DNA from: Symbiodinium natans
Lineage: Eukaryota > Sar > Dinophyceae > Suessiales > Symbiodiniaceae
Assembly: GCA_905221605.1 (NCBI GenBank)
Contig: CAJNDS010002079.1
Coordinates: 1,665,001 to 1,697,500, forward strand
DNA: 32,500 nt
Reading direction: 5' to 3'
A program made the position numbers and the translations under genes. This document shows, in pieces, positions 8,546 to 16,511 of this stretch. Under the pieces are notes generated by a model. It saw only the letters and a program-made list of their open reading frames with translations. It was not told the DNA's origin and ran no database searches. Position 1 is the stretch's first letter, and every line of letters starts with the position of its first letter.

Positions 8546-8630
8546 ATGAGAGCATGCGGGCTATGGCCCCTTCTAGTTCTGCTGGCCGTGGGCGAGACTG
8601 CACGTGGCAGCGAGTCGCTCTCCAGTGCAG
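8546..8630 (+). CDS. Secreted protein of unknown function, exon 1 (signal peptide)
   Basis: The ATG at 8546 opens MRACGLWPLLVLLAVGETAR, a textbook signal peptide: short n-region with Arg, hydrophobic core PLLVLLAV, and a likely cleavage site after ETA or ARG. The exon continues GSESLSSA and stops at a GT donor (GTTCAA, 8631), phase 1. It is taken as the start of an eight-exon model on the + strand: 8546-8630, 9505-9751, 9851-9919, 10068-10419, 11218-11311, 11761-11816, 12138-12257 and 12881-12960. All junction phases agree (1, 2, 2, 0, 1, 0, 0), which is the main support for the model. The protein would enter the secretory pathway. No domain family was recognised, and neither a stop nor a final exon was found. 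Confidence 0.6.
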
Positions 8631-8685
8631 GTTCAATTGTGGGTTGCCGGGCTTGGGTGGCCAAGGTTTCAGCCAAGGTTGGGGG

Positions 8686-8780
8686 TGCAGGGTTTAGGGC
8701 CCTAAACCCTAGACCCTAATCCCTAACCCTAAACCTTATAAACCCTAAACCCTAAACCATAAGCCCTAAACCCTAGTCTA
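8686..8780. repeat. Telomeric units with a head-to-head junction
   Basis: GGGTTTAGGG meets CCCTAAACCC at about 8695-8705, then degenerate CCCTAAA units follow. A TTTAGGG run is at 8851-8895. Both lie in the first intron of the secreted-protein gene, whose remaining sequence to 9504 shows nothing I can call. Confidence 0.85.
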
Positions 8781-9504
8781 CATAGGGGGTTTTAGGATGT
8801 TAGGGTTGCTTAGGGGCCAGCTGTGCAGGCCTAGGACGCTTTGAGATTTGGCGTTTAGGGTTTAGGGTTTAGGCTTAGGGTTTAGGGTTTCGGGTTACTT
8901 GCCCAAGTAGGAGTTTAGTTGCAATTGAGGGTTCAATGTGTCTGTGTTCTTTTTGTCTGGGGTTTAGGGTTGAGGATTTGGGTTGGTAGGGTTCTGTAGG
9001 TTTATAGGCGGTTCACTGCAGGTCAGTATGTCCAACCTCAAACGGGTTCTGGAAAGACCACTGTCCTCTTGATATGGGCTTGTGTAGGGTTCCATGTTTT
9101 GTTTGGGGAGGGCAAGACCAAACCTCAGCACATGCAAGGCACGTGCAATGAAGTGCCAGCTTCATCAGATAGATACTATAGGGGCCCAGGGTTGTGGGGT
9201 GATTCTAGTATAGCTCCATTGGAACGATAAGGGAATGCCGTTAGTAATTATTCCGACACCTACATCACACCTTTTTTCAAACCAGAGCCCTGAAGTTTGG
9301 GTTGGGAGTTCTAGAAGCATAGATACAAGGGTTCGAAGCCTTAAGCTTCCAAACCGTCAGCCCAAAGCGTCCTAAAGCAGAAACCTATGGGGGGTCACTG
9401 CGAAAGTAGTCCCACTCATCAATGCCGAAAGCCCTACTTTTTGTTCGAGGGGCGGTGGCGGAGGGGGGGGGCCCAAAACCTGTAGCCCAGGTGCAGCAAA
9501 GAAG

Positions 9505-9751
9505 ATGACGGGCCCTCTCTGATCCAAGCTAGGAGCGATTGGAGACGCAAACGTCGTCACCGCTACCGCAAGCACGGCCAGTATTACTACTACCATGGCT
9601 ACGGAACGACAACCTCGACAACAAGCACAACGCCGTGTGTAAATGCGACTTTTGACACCAAGATGATCATCTCCACGGTCGCCGCTGCTGAGGGCGCGCC
9701 AGGAGCTCCCGCGGGCCTAGAAGTGTACCTGATCAGCTCTTTCGTTACTTG
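9505..9751 (+). CDS. Secreted protein, exon 2
   Basis: The frame is open from 9486 and strongly coding. It holds a basic stretch (RSDWRRKRRHRYRKH), a Tyr/Thr-rich stretch (GQYYYYHGYGTTTSTTSTT), then PCVNATFDTKMIISTVAAAE and GAPGAPAGLEVYLISSFVTW. The start at 9505 is chosen because that acceptor (AAAGAAG) gives the phase needed to follow exon 1; 9529 would also work. It ends in phase 2 at a GT donor (GTAGCA, 9752). There is one potential N-glycosylation site, NAT. Without splicing, the frame reaches TAG right at the donor. Confidence 0.55.
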
Positions 9752-9850
9752 GTAGCATAGACCCCAACTAGTAGGATCCCCTCATCGTAAAGGACCCCAA
9801 TAAGGTACCCCTAATTTTGTAAGCCCCCATATGGTTCCTGGGCTACCAAG
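9752..9850 (+). mobile_element. 99-bp intron that looks like an introner element
   Basis: A GT-AG intron in phase 2 of the secreted-protein gene. Its ends form an inverted repeat across the junctions: CTTGGTAGC (9748-9756) and GGCTACCAAG (9841-9850). Its core (AGTAGGATCCCCTCAT, AAAGGACCCCAATAAGGTAC, CCCTAATTTTGTAAG) is clearly similar to free-standing elements at 22244-22345 and 27915-28020. Removing it joins ACT TG to G CCA and keeps the frame open. Confidence 0.65.
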
Positions 9851-9919
9851 GCCAGGTACGAGATTTGCTCTTGGTGGCTCTTCAGTCCGAGCCTGGGTCA
9901 GTTCCTTGGCAGCTGAGTG
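9851..9919 (+). CDS. Secreted protein, exon 3
   Basis: 69 nt, phase 2 in and phase 2 out, between two short introns. It encodes PGTRFALGGSSVRAWVSSLA then AEW. The donor is GTGTCC at 9920. Confidence 0.55.
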
Positions 9920-10067
9920 GTGTCCTTTTGCCCTTTTGGTGTTTCGGGTTTAGGGTTTAGGGCTTATAAGGGCTTCTGGGTTCTGTTGAAAATGTACCCA
10001 AGTCAGCCCCCGAATGAGGGTACCCGTAGTGACTACGTAGTGCAAATATGGTTTCTGGGCTACTAAG
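9920..10067 (+). other. 148-bp intron with telomeric repeat and introner-like 3' end
   Basis: GT-AG, phase 2. It contains a TTTAGGGTTTAGGG run. Its last bases (ATATGGTTTCTGGGCTACTAAG) match the 3' ends of the introns ending at 9850 and 18197. Clear terminal inverted repeats were not seen, so it may be an older or rearranged member of the same group. Confidence 0.55.
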
Positions 10068-10419
10068 GTTCAAGTTTAGGGACACCTTCCTGTGCCAGCT
10101 CGACGCACCAGAAGCTACGGCGCTCGACGCCGGCACGTTCTTGACAGTATCAAGTGCAAATGCCACTCGTGCTGGGAGATTGGAACGTAGCAATACTTGC
10201 TTCCTTGTTGTGGCAAGTTATGGAGAACACAACTTCAACTCATATAATGTTCCGAAGTTTCAGCACCCGTTCTAGGCAAGTGCTTTCGAGTCATACTTTG
10301 GCTTCGCCCCAAACTTTACAGCTGACATGTTGTTCTCCGGACTGGACGGCTGGTTCTTGATCGGCGACTTCGATTCCGGTGTTCCCGGCAAAAAACGCCC
10401 CAGGGACAGGGGTTTGGTT
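10068..10419 (+). CDS. Secreted protein, exon 4, with an in-frame TAG
   Basis: The exon continues the frame from exon 3 with FKFRDTFLCQLDAPEATALD, then AGTFLTVSSANATRAGRLER and more to QHPF. A TAG lies at 10273-10275. The same frame then goes on with excellent coding character: ASAFESYFGFAPNFTADMLF and SGLDGWFLIGDFDSGVPGK. It ends at a consensus donor GTAAGG (10420), phase 0. The TAG may be a real nonsense mutation (CAG to TAG is one step), a sequencing error, or lie in an unrecognised mini-intron. If real, the gene is broken here. Confidence 0.55.
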
Positions 10420-10564
10420 GTAAGGATTTCATGTGAGGAGTAGTGGCTTGTTAGTTTTATGCCCAAAGGGCATCAACTACTCTTAGTTGAAGGATTTTGG
10501 ATGCAAAGGCCTTGCTATACGTGGTTTTCGCGCTGTTCCGAGCCTCAGGGTTAGAGTGAAGGGC

Positions 10565-10995
10565 GGCGGGCAATTGTACGGCAATGTTGCCTTAGCGAGT
10601 AGGCAAGGTATAGGCAACCGTACCGAAATGTCGTTTTCGCAAGCAGGGCAACTCAGGCGGGCTCCTGGACCGCGGTGTTGCCTTAGCAAGCAGGTCAAGG
10701 AGGCTGAGACACAGCCATGCCATTGCGCCAGAATGCTGAATAAGCAGGCCAAGGGAGATTCAGGTGGGCAACCGCATCCGGATGTCGTTTTCATAAGCAG
10801 GCGGCGCAACAACACTGTACCGGAATGTTGCCAGAGTAAGCAGGTCAAGGAGGCTCTGGCGGGCAATTGTGTCGGAGCGTTGCCCCAAGGCAGGGTAGTG
10901 AGGCTTATGAGAACCCTAAACCCTAAATCCTAAATCCTAAACCCTAAACCCTAAAAGGCGGGCAACTGTGCCGAAAAGCAGGCCAGGGATGGCGC
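10565..10995. repeat. Diverged tandem repeat with GGCAAC/GTTGCC hairpins
   Basis: Seven or eight imperfect units, about 45-100 bp apart, resemble GGGCAACTGTACCGGAATGT followed by TGCC, TTAGCAAGCAGG and TCAAGGAGGCT. Within a unit, GGCAAC and GTTGCC can pair around an 11-12 nt loop. It lies in the intron between exons 4 and 5 of the secreted-protein gene. Long frames are open on both strands across it, probably because the region is GC-rich and repetitive. Confidence 0.7.
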
Positions 10996-11042
10996 CAGAA
11001 TGTAAATCCACGCAATTGGGCTTTAGGGACAGGGTGGGAGGT

Positions 11043-11170
11043 GTTAGGGTTTAGGGTTTTAGGGTTTAGGGTTTAGGGTTTAGGGTTTAGGGTTTAGGGT
11101 TTAGGTTTTAAGGTTTAGGGTTTAGGGTTTAGGGTTTAGGGTTTAGGATTTAGGGTTTAGGGTTTAGGCT
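11043..11170. repeat. TTTAGGG array
   Basis: About 17 TTTAGGG units with a few variants. A CCCTAAA run lies just upstream (10911-10955). Confidence 0.95.
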
Positions 11171-11217
11171 TGACTATTTGAGCTTTAGCATTTACACCTT
11201 TCAACCATAACTTGCAG

Positions 11218-11311
11218 GACATCTATGGCGAGTGGCCGGAAGGCAGTTGGTGGTCCGCTTGGAGAGAGCCCGATGGACAAGCATTGCATGGAACCCCGTG
11301 GGTGTACACGA
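11218..11311 (+). CDS. Secreted protein, exon 5
   Basis: The acceptor is CTTGCAG. Phase 0 matches the end of exon 4. It encodes a Trp-rich segment: DIYGEWPEGSWWSAWREPDG then QALHGTPWVYT. A GT donor at 11312, or GC at 11315, leaves phase 1 and joins to exon 6. Other frames and the reverse strand are also open here, but this frame has the best residue composition and is the only one that fits both neighbours. Confidence 0.5.
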
Positions 11312-11456
11312 GTTGCCAGGCTTCATAGCAGGGTTTGAGCTGAAGGTTGATGGTTGCCTGAAGCCTCGAATGTAGTTCCTTTGTGGGTCGTGTACCATAA
11401 CCCTTAATGGAAAACCATAACGGGCCCCCCAAAATATACATTGGAGTCTTCGGGGG

Positions 11457-11460
<4 letters not shown>

Positions 11461-11544
<84 letters not shown>

Positions 11545-11585
11545 CTGCTGCTTCTGCTTCTGCTTCTGCTTCTGCCTCTGCTTCC
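11461..11585. repeat. (CTG)27 microsatellite and CTT/CTG tail
   Basis: There are 27 perfect CTG triplets (11461-11541), then CTT, CTG and CCT triplets to about 11585. It is placed in an intron of the secreted-protein gene. Poly-Leu, poly-Cys and (reverse strand) poly-Gln frames here are shadows of the repeat. Confidence 0.95.
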
Positions 11586-11760
11586 TACTATTCAAAAAAG
11601 GGACAAGTACAGTGCATACTGTTGAAGCAAGTAGTAGAATTGAGTTGAGCGAGTTGAGTTGAGCAGCTGCTTTTATGTCATAGTAGAGTCTAGTCTAAAT
11701 CTGATGTGTTTTGTGTGTGTGTGCGTTTTTTTCTGGACCTCCCATCTGCATCAATCCAAG

Positions 11761-11816
11761 GTGGCTACGCGTGGCACATTCCAGGCAAGGATGCGGGCTT
11801 CTACGGCCTTCGTGAT
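11761..11816 (+). CDS. Secreted protein, exon 6
   Basis: 56 nt between acceptor ATCCAAG and a strong donor GTGAGT. With two leading bases it reads GYAWHIPGKDAGFYGLRD and leaves phase 0. The phase fits exon 5 (phase 1) and exon 7. Confidence 0.5.
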
Positions 11817-11842
11817 GTGAGTGCCAGGGCTGGATAGTTTAA

Positions 11843-11905
11843 CCCTGAAGCCTAAACCCTAAACCCTAAACCCTAAACTCTAAACCCTAAACCCTAAACC
11901 CTAAA
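11843..11905. repeat. CCCTAAA array
   Basis: About eight units. A second, near-perfect array of about 12 units is at 12042-12126, directly before the acceptor of exon 7. Confidence 0.95.
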
Positions 11906-12137
11906 CGAACAACAACCTAATAAATTGTGAGTTTTCAGCTCTTGCGCGCATGGGGCTAAGTATTGATCTCATTTCTGGTTCTGTTTTGCCGACACAACAG
12001 TGCACTCCAGCCCTAAACCTTGCAAGCCCTGAACCATGGATTGCCCTAAACCCTAAACCCTAAACCCTAAACCCTAAACCCTAAACCCTAAACCCTAAAC
12101 CCTAAACCCTAAACCCTAAACCCTAGACATTGAACAG

Positions 12138-12257
12138 TTCGAGGTGGAGATCTCGAGGCTTGGAGCATTCACTCCTGTGGTCTGCCACCAGCAAGCGATG
12201 TCCCGTGGCGGCGCTACAGAGTGTGTGATTGATGGTTTCACTCCGTTGCTTGGCATA
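12138..12257 (+). CDS. Secreted protein, exon 7
   Basis: The acceptor TTGAACAG is only a few bases after a telomeric array. The phase-0 frame reads FEVEISRLGAFTPVVCHQQA, then MSRGGATECVIDGFTPLLGI. A GT donor at 12258 keeps phase 0; the true end could be up to about 12 nt further. Without splicing, the frame runs into telomeric repeat and stops. Confidence 0.5.
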
Positions 12258-12267
12258 GTCATAGCTA

Positions 12268-12340
12268 ACGGGTTTAGGGTTTAGGGTTTAGGGTTTAGGG
12301 TTTAGGGTTTAGGGTTTAGGGTTTAGGGTTTAGGGTTATA
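12268..12340. repeat. TTTAGGG array
   Basis: About ten perfect units immediately after exon 7. From 12341 to 12500 no repeat or gene was identified. Confidence 0.95.
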
Positions 12341-12500
12341 TGGTGTATAGTTGGGCCTTCCCATGGACCCTTCGGGTAGTTAGCAGTTAGCCTACTTGTA
12401 GCCTTACTTAGACGCACCCATGAATCTCCAAAGATGAACCTCTAAAGACGTCATGAACCTGTAGAGCCAAAAGCCTCTGGTCTTGCAGGTTGCCATTTTT

Positions 12501-12857
12501 AAGGGTTTAGGGTTAGGGTTTAGGGTTTAGGGTTTAGGGTTTAGGGTTTAGGGTTTAGGGGGTTTAGGGGGTTTAGGGGGTTAGGGGGTTTAGGGGGTTT
12601 AGGGGGTTTAGGGGGTTTAGGGGGTTAGGGGGTTTAGGGTTTAGGGGGTTTAGGGGTTTAGGGGGTTTAGGGGTTTAGGGGGTTTAGGGGGTTTAGGGGG
12701 GGGGTTTAGGGGGTTTAGGGGGTTTAGGGGGTTTAGGGGGTTTAGGGGGTTTAGGGGGTTTAGGGGGTTTAGGGGTTAGGGGTTAGGGGTTAGGGGTTAG
12801 GGTTTAGGGTTTAGGGGTTAGGGGTCAGGGTTTAGGGTTTAGGGTTTAGGGTTTATA
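12501..12857. repeat. Large telomere-like array, TTTAGGG and TTTAGGGG variants
   Basis: It starts and ends as TTTAGGG. The middle (about 12555-12790) is GTTTAGGGG and GTTAGGGG 8- to 9-mers with a G7-9 interruption. This is the longest telomere-like array in the window. Confidence 0.97.
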
Positions 12858-12880
12858 GTCGCATAATCTAGCACATGTAG

Positions 12881-12960
12881 GTTCTGGATGCCAAGGAAGG
12901 GCCAAAGAGCTTTGTCAACAATTCGGGTCGGCAGTGCCCGGGCTCTTGCACAAATGCCCG
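12881..12960 (+). CDS. Secreted protein, candidate exon 8
   Basis: After acceptor ACATGTAG the phase-0 frame reads VLDAKEGPKSFVNNSGRQCP then GSCTNA, with two Cys and an NNS glycosylation motif, typical of an extracellular segment. A donor GTCAGT at 12961 would leave phase 2. No exon downstream was found, so the 3' end of the gene is missing from the model. Confidence 0.4.
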
Positions 12961-13514
12961 GTCAGTCTACAAAGCGTCTCGGGCATTTTCCCTAAACCTT
13001 ACACCAAACCCTTAACCCTAAATGCGTACCCAGGCGTGCATTTGTGTACCTAGAGCCTCAAGTGCCCTACACTGAAGAACTTTGAGGCATCCCCCCAGAA
13101 ACGCCTGGGCAGAGGCCAAGTTGTCGACATTACACGTTCTCATTGCTTAGGCCCCTATTCGCACCCTTCAAAGCCCTAAAATAAGTCGAACGTCCACGTG
13201 GAATGCAAGTTCTCAATCTTAAACTTGACGTTGAAACCTTGATCCCCCAAAGCCTTAACCCGCCAAATTTTGCTATATGCTCTAGACCTATATCCCTTGC
13301 AACTTACAACCCTAAAGCTTAAACTCCTGGAGCCCCCGAGGCCCCAAAACCCCAAGCCCGCAACACGAAACTGCCCATGAACCTTCAACTCCCCTAAGCC
13401 TTAAAACCCCTTAAAACCCCTAGGCAGGTCAAATTCTTAAAGCCCACAAACCGAATCCTTAACTAGTGAACCCCGAAGTTGCTTCTAGACCCCGAAACCT
13501 TCCCGAAACCCCCA

Positions 13515-13662
13515 AAGCCCCAGACCAAACCCCCAAACCCCCAAAACCCCAAACCCCCAAAACTCCAAACCCCCAAAACCCCAAAACCCCAAACCCCCAA
13601 ACCCCCAAAACCCCAAAACCCCAAAACCCCAAAACCCCAAAACCCCAAAACCCCAAAACCCA
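13515..13662. repeat. C4A4/C5A3-type array
   Basis: Tandem CCCCAAAA and CCCCCAAA octamers, about 18 units, becoming perfect CCCCAAAA in the last 60 bp. The octamer equals the telomere repeat of some ciliates, but here it is probably a drifted CCCTAAA array. The Pro/Lys- and Gly/Phe/Trp-rich open frames on both strands are artefacts. Nothing else is seen in 12961-13515 beyond sparse CCCTAAA-like units. Confidence 0.93.
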
Positions 13663-13667
13663 CGCAG

Positions 13668-13706
13668 GCCGTCCAGTACCAGAACTCCGCTGCTGCCATC
13701 CTGGAG
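13668..13706 (+). CDS. Micro-exon 8, 13-residue form (AVQYQNSAAAILE)
   Basis: 39 nt, phase 0, acceptor CACGCAG right after the C4A4 array, donor GC. It has the Ala-rich core and ILE ending of the family, but no His. Confidence 0.4.
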
Positions 13707-13720
13707 GCCATTGTTGCTGC

Positions 13721-13778
13721 ATTAGGGTTTAGGGTTTAGGGTTTAGGGTTTAGGGTTTAGGGTTTCGGGTTTAGGGTT
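13721..13778. repeat. TTTAGGG array
   Basis: About eight units. A CCCTAAA array follows at 13881-13937 and another TTTAGGG array at 14051-14105. No gene is seen in 13707-14648. Confidence 0.95.
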
Positions 13779-14176
13779 TAGGCGTAGGACTTTCAAGGTC
13801 CCCAGGGCTTTAGAGTTTGACTCCCCCTGTGTTTTCGGGGGTCTTTGTGGCTTGAAGGGTTCCTACGTCGTAGGGGTCTGAAACCCTAAACCCTAAACCC
13901 TAAACCCTAAACCCTAAACCCTAAACCCTAAACCCTGTTTGAGGTCTACTTGGAGGCTCGTGGTACATAGTAACCCCAAATATAGCTGTACTTTCAACCC
14001 CAGTTCTCCCCGTGTTAGTTCCAAGCAGGTGTGAGGATGCCTTAGAAGTCGGATTTAGGGTTTAGGGTTTAGGGTTTAGGGTTTAGGGTTTAGGGCTTAG
14101 GGTCTCAGAAGCTCGAGCTCAGAGCCCGGACCTACGAGAGACTTCCTGCAGCTGTTCTCAAAGTCATGATGCGCTC

Positions 14177-14298
14177 GTTAACTAGGATGCCCAGTAGTAC
14201 CCTTTTCCCTTTTTGGTAGGTTTAGGTTCCCTTATAGACTCCTTTAAGCAAAAAAGGGCACCCTTTTTCATCCTAGGTTACTGGGCAAGCTAGTTAAC
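14177..14298. mobile_element. 122-bp terminal-inverted-repeat element (introner family, free copy)
   Basis: The ends are GTTAACTAG, 3 nt, GCCCAGTA and the reverse complement TACTGGGC, 3 nt, CTAGTTAAC. Between them the body (TACCCTTTTCCCTTTTTGG, GGTTCCCTTATAG, AAAAAAGGGCACCC) aligns end to end with the intron at 18080-18197 of membrane gene A. It has no coding capacity. Confidence 0.8.
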
Positions 14299-14531
14299 CT
14301 GAAACTCTACACGGCGGTTTCCGAAAAATAGGGGGTGCCCTTTTTGGGGGTCCTTTTGACGAGATTTTTATTCTATTTGGGCAAATTATTTTGGGGTATG
14401 AGAGGATTACCTCTATTTTCGGGAATGCCCACACCGAAACCCGAAGCACGTATGGGACGCGTCCGTCTGTCGCTGCAGGCGCCCGGACGCCCCCAAATAT
14501 CTCAGCCGTAAACCCCAACCCCGAAACTTAG

Positions 14532-14619
14532 GACCCGGAGTAGGCCCTCATTTCTTTGTTTTAGGGTCCCCTTTCAACCAAAAAGGGTACCCTGTTTATT
14601 CCTAGGTTACTCCCGGGTC
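14532..14619. mobile_element. 88-bp terminal-inverted-repeat element (same family)
   Basis: It begins GACCCGGAGTAGGCCCT and ends AGGTTACTCCCGGGTC, which are imperfect reverse complements. The body again has TTTAGGGTCCCCTTTCAACC and AAAAAGGGTACCC. Confidence 0.7.
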
Positions 14620-14648
14620 TAAACCCTAAACCGTCCTGGTGCTTCAAG

Positions 14649-14681
14649 GAACAGGCGGCAAAGCACGCCACGACGTTGGAG
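14649..14681 (+). CDS. Hendecad micro-exon 9 (EQAAKHATTLE)
   Basis: 33 nt, phase 0, acceptor CTTCAAG, donor GC. His is at position 6. It lies about 30 bp after the inverted-repeat element. Confidence 0.55.
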
Positions 14682-14941
14682 GCCTTGATTCCGGCCTTTG
14701 CCCAGAATGGAGGGGTGTCACGTGAATATGCTACCCCCCCAACGCACCAACCTACTAGAATCCTGATCCCAAACACACGGTGCAACATACTAGAGTTGTA
14801 AGAGGTGCCCCCGACTCCCTCCGCCCCCGTCCCCCCGCTTCTCCTGTGGTGTGTCCCCCCCCCCCCCCGCCCCCCCGCCTCGGGTCCCCTCAGCCCCGGC
14901 CTTGATATTCTTGAGTTTTTATGGCTCATTCTTTTTGTTCC

Positions 14942-14997
14942 TGGGGTTTAGGGTTTAGGGTTTAGGATTTAGGGTTTAGGGTTTAGGGTTTAGGGTT
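14942..14997. repeat. TTTAGGG array
   Basis: About eight units; another short array is at 15094-15140. A C-rich stretch (14780-14900) precedes it, in which reverse-strand frames are open without coding character. Confidence 0.93.
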
Positions 14998-15009
14998 CTG
15001 TTTGTGCAG

Positions 15010-15096
15010 TTCCTTCCTAGGCTCTAAGTGGAGTGGCAGGAGCTTCCTGAAAGAAGCAGTAGACACCGCAGAGTCGCTCTTGGGCTTTATCAAAGG
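15010..15096 (+). CDS. Candidate exon, product unknown
   Basis: After acceptor TTTGTGCAG one frame reads SFLGSKWSGRSFLKEAVDTA then ESLLGFIK, an amphipathic segment, and meets a GT donor inside the following TTTAGGG repeat (phase 2). It could join in phase with the candidate exon at 15338. A hendecad micro-exon (15222-15254) lies between them, so two interleaved genes, or an error in one set of calls, must be considered. Confidence 0.35.
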
Positions 15097-15221
15097 GTTT
15101 AGGGTTCAGGGTTTAGGGTTTAGGGTTTAGGGTTTATAGGTTCTATCTATGATTTTCGCTGCCCTGTATCACAGTATTGCACGCGTGGCCCATGCTTCGC
15201 ATATCAATTCTCATACATCAG

Positions 15222-15254
15222 GAGAAGGAGCGGCAGCACGCCACCTTGCGAGAG
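15222..15254 (+). CDS. Hendecad micro-exon 10 (EKERQHATLRE)
   Basis: 33 nt, phase 0, acceptor ACATCAG, donor GC. It is very close to the units at 21128 and 26934 (EKERDHWTARE). Confidence 0.6.
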
Positions 15255-15337
15255 GCATGGCATCAGTGCAATGTGTTTCGGGCCTCTTTGGGCCCGTTCT
15301 ATCTAGGTCCATGTGATCAGTTTCGCTGAAATTCTAG

Positions 15338-15465
15338 TATACTACGGAGTCTTTTGGAGAACCCGTGTACCCAAAAAGGGACCGTGATTTTCGAAGAACT
15401 GTCCCTGCAACTTTGGACTGGTGCTTGTGGTTTCGGACACGACCCTGAAACGGCTTCGGAATTCG
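15338..15465 (+). CDS. Candidate exon with strong GTAAGT donor, product unknown
   Basis: The frame reads ILRSLLENPCTQKGTVIFEE, then LSLQLWTGACGFGHDPETAS, then EF, and ends at GTAAGT (15466), phase 1. The acceptor (TTCTAG at 15337) is only inferred. No following exon was identified; a Ser/Cys-rich open stretch at about 15805-15860 with a GTCACA donor is a weak possibility. Confidence 0.35.
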
Positions 15466-15507
15466 GTAAGTTCTAGATCCTAAGAGTAGCTACATGAGGC
15501 CTCATTG

Positions 15508-15650
15508 TGGTCCCTCACCTCCTTTTAAGGGTTCTGCAGTATGGGCCCTTAGGTTGTATAGGGCATGTATACCCAGGGACCGTGTACCTACTTTAAGATA
15601 AAGGAGATTAGGACTGGTTTAGGAGTTCAAGGAGGTTAGGGATCAAGGTC
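15508..15650. repeat. Possible degenerate inverted-repeat element
   Basis: GGTCCCTCACCTCCTTTT near the left end pairs imperfectly with AGGAGGTTAGGGATCAAGG near the right. It is weaker than the other elements and may be an old copy. Confidence 0.35.
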
Positions 15651-16018
15651 CCCCGAATGAAGGCCGGCTCAAAAGGGGGGTGAAGGTAATGGGGCACAGT
15701 AGGGGATCTTCTATGATATAGGGTTTAGGCATCTAGGGTTTAGGAGTCTAGGGTTTAGGGTTTAGGGGTTAGGGGCCCCACCATAGACACTGTACGGAGT
15801 CCTTTCTTCCTGGCTCTTCTGCGGCACTCTGCTACAGCACGCCCTGCAGTTCTACGCAGGTCACACAAGAAAAAGCAACCCGAACTCAGACAACTTGTCT
15901 TAAACTCTGCGTAACCCGTCCCCCCTCCGAAAAAAAAAAGAAACCTTAATCCCTAAACCCTGATCTCTATACGGCCAGCCCTACAAGGCCGAAGACTCGA
16001 GTCCCCCAACCCTAAGCC

Positions 16019-16070
16019 CGAAACCCTAAACCCTAAACCCTCAACCCGAAACCCTAAACCCTCCATCCGA
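16019..16070. repeat. CCCTAAA array, degenerate
   Basis: About seven units with CCCGAAA variants, ending a few bases before micro-exon 11. Confidence 0.85.
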
Positions 16071-16082
16071 AACCCTAGACAG

Positions 16083-16127
16083 GCACTGCAGCAACAGCGC
16101 GGCGCAAGCGCGGCAAAGGCTCTGGAG
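16083..16127 (+). CDS. Micro-exon 11, 15-residue class (ALQQQRGASAAKALE)
   Basis: 45 nt, phase 0, acceptor AGACAG, donor GT. Two near-identical copies lie at 23318 and 28743. Each is the last micro-exon before one of the three membrane-protein genes, so the tandem duplication unit extends at least this far upstream of gene A. Confidence 0.6.
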
Positions 16128-16196
16128 GTGGCTTGCAAGGGGCTTCAGGGTTTTGGGTTTAGGGTTTAGGGTTTAGGGTTTACGGTTAGCGCGGGT

Positions 16197-16332
16197 AGTT
16201 ACATGGTCCCTTGGTATGGGCCCTTAAAAGGGTACCCCGTAGATACCACTTTATACACCCTTTTTTACAAATTAAGGGCCCATACATCAGAACCATTTAT
16301 TGGAGGTAAAGGACCCTATAAAGCATGTAACT
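16197..16332. mobile_element. MITE-like nested inverted-repeat element
   Basis: The ends are AGTTACATG (16197) and CATGTAACT (16332). A second, inner pair is TATGGGCCCTTAA (16215) and TTAAGGGCCCATA (16272-16284). The open frame running through it is a by-product. It is absent from the equivalent places upstream of genes B and C. Confidence 0.65.
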
Positions 16333-16406
16333 ATCCTGAGATACCTGCCCTTCACCCTCCAACCCTGAAGCCCGACAAGGGTTATTGGGTTTGGACCCCT
16401 AACTGG

Positions 16407-16511
16407 GACCCAGAATAGGCCCTTGTTTTTTTTTGTTTAGGGTTAGGTTCTCTTACAAATGATTGTCAACAAAAGGGGCACCCTTTTTCATTTCTGGGTT
16501 ATTCCTAGGTC
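16407..16511. mobile_element. 105-bp terminal-inverted-repeat element (introner family, free copy)
   Basis: It begins GACCCAGAATAGGCCC and ends GGGTTATTCCTAGGTC. The body includes GGTTAGGTTCTCTTACAAA and AAAAGGGGCACCC, like the copies at 14177 and 14532. Confidence 0.7.

Noticed and set aside
10483-10933. A 148-codon (+) and a 127-codon (-) open frame
   Set aside because: Both strands are open because of a GC-rich diverged repeat; no motif, no splice pattern and no start context favours either.
11404-11662. Open frames giving poly-Gln (reverse), poly-Leu and poly-Cys proteins
   Set aside because: They are three readings of the same CTG microsatellite; flanking residues have no coding character and the tract fits within an intron of the secreted-protein gene.
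13459-13739. Pro/Lys-rich (+) and Gly/Phe/Trp-rich (-) open frames
   Set aside because: They are produced by the C4A4 octamer array, which has no stop codons in several frames.
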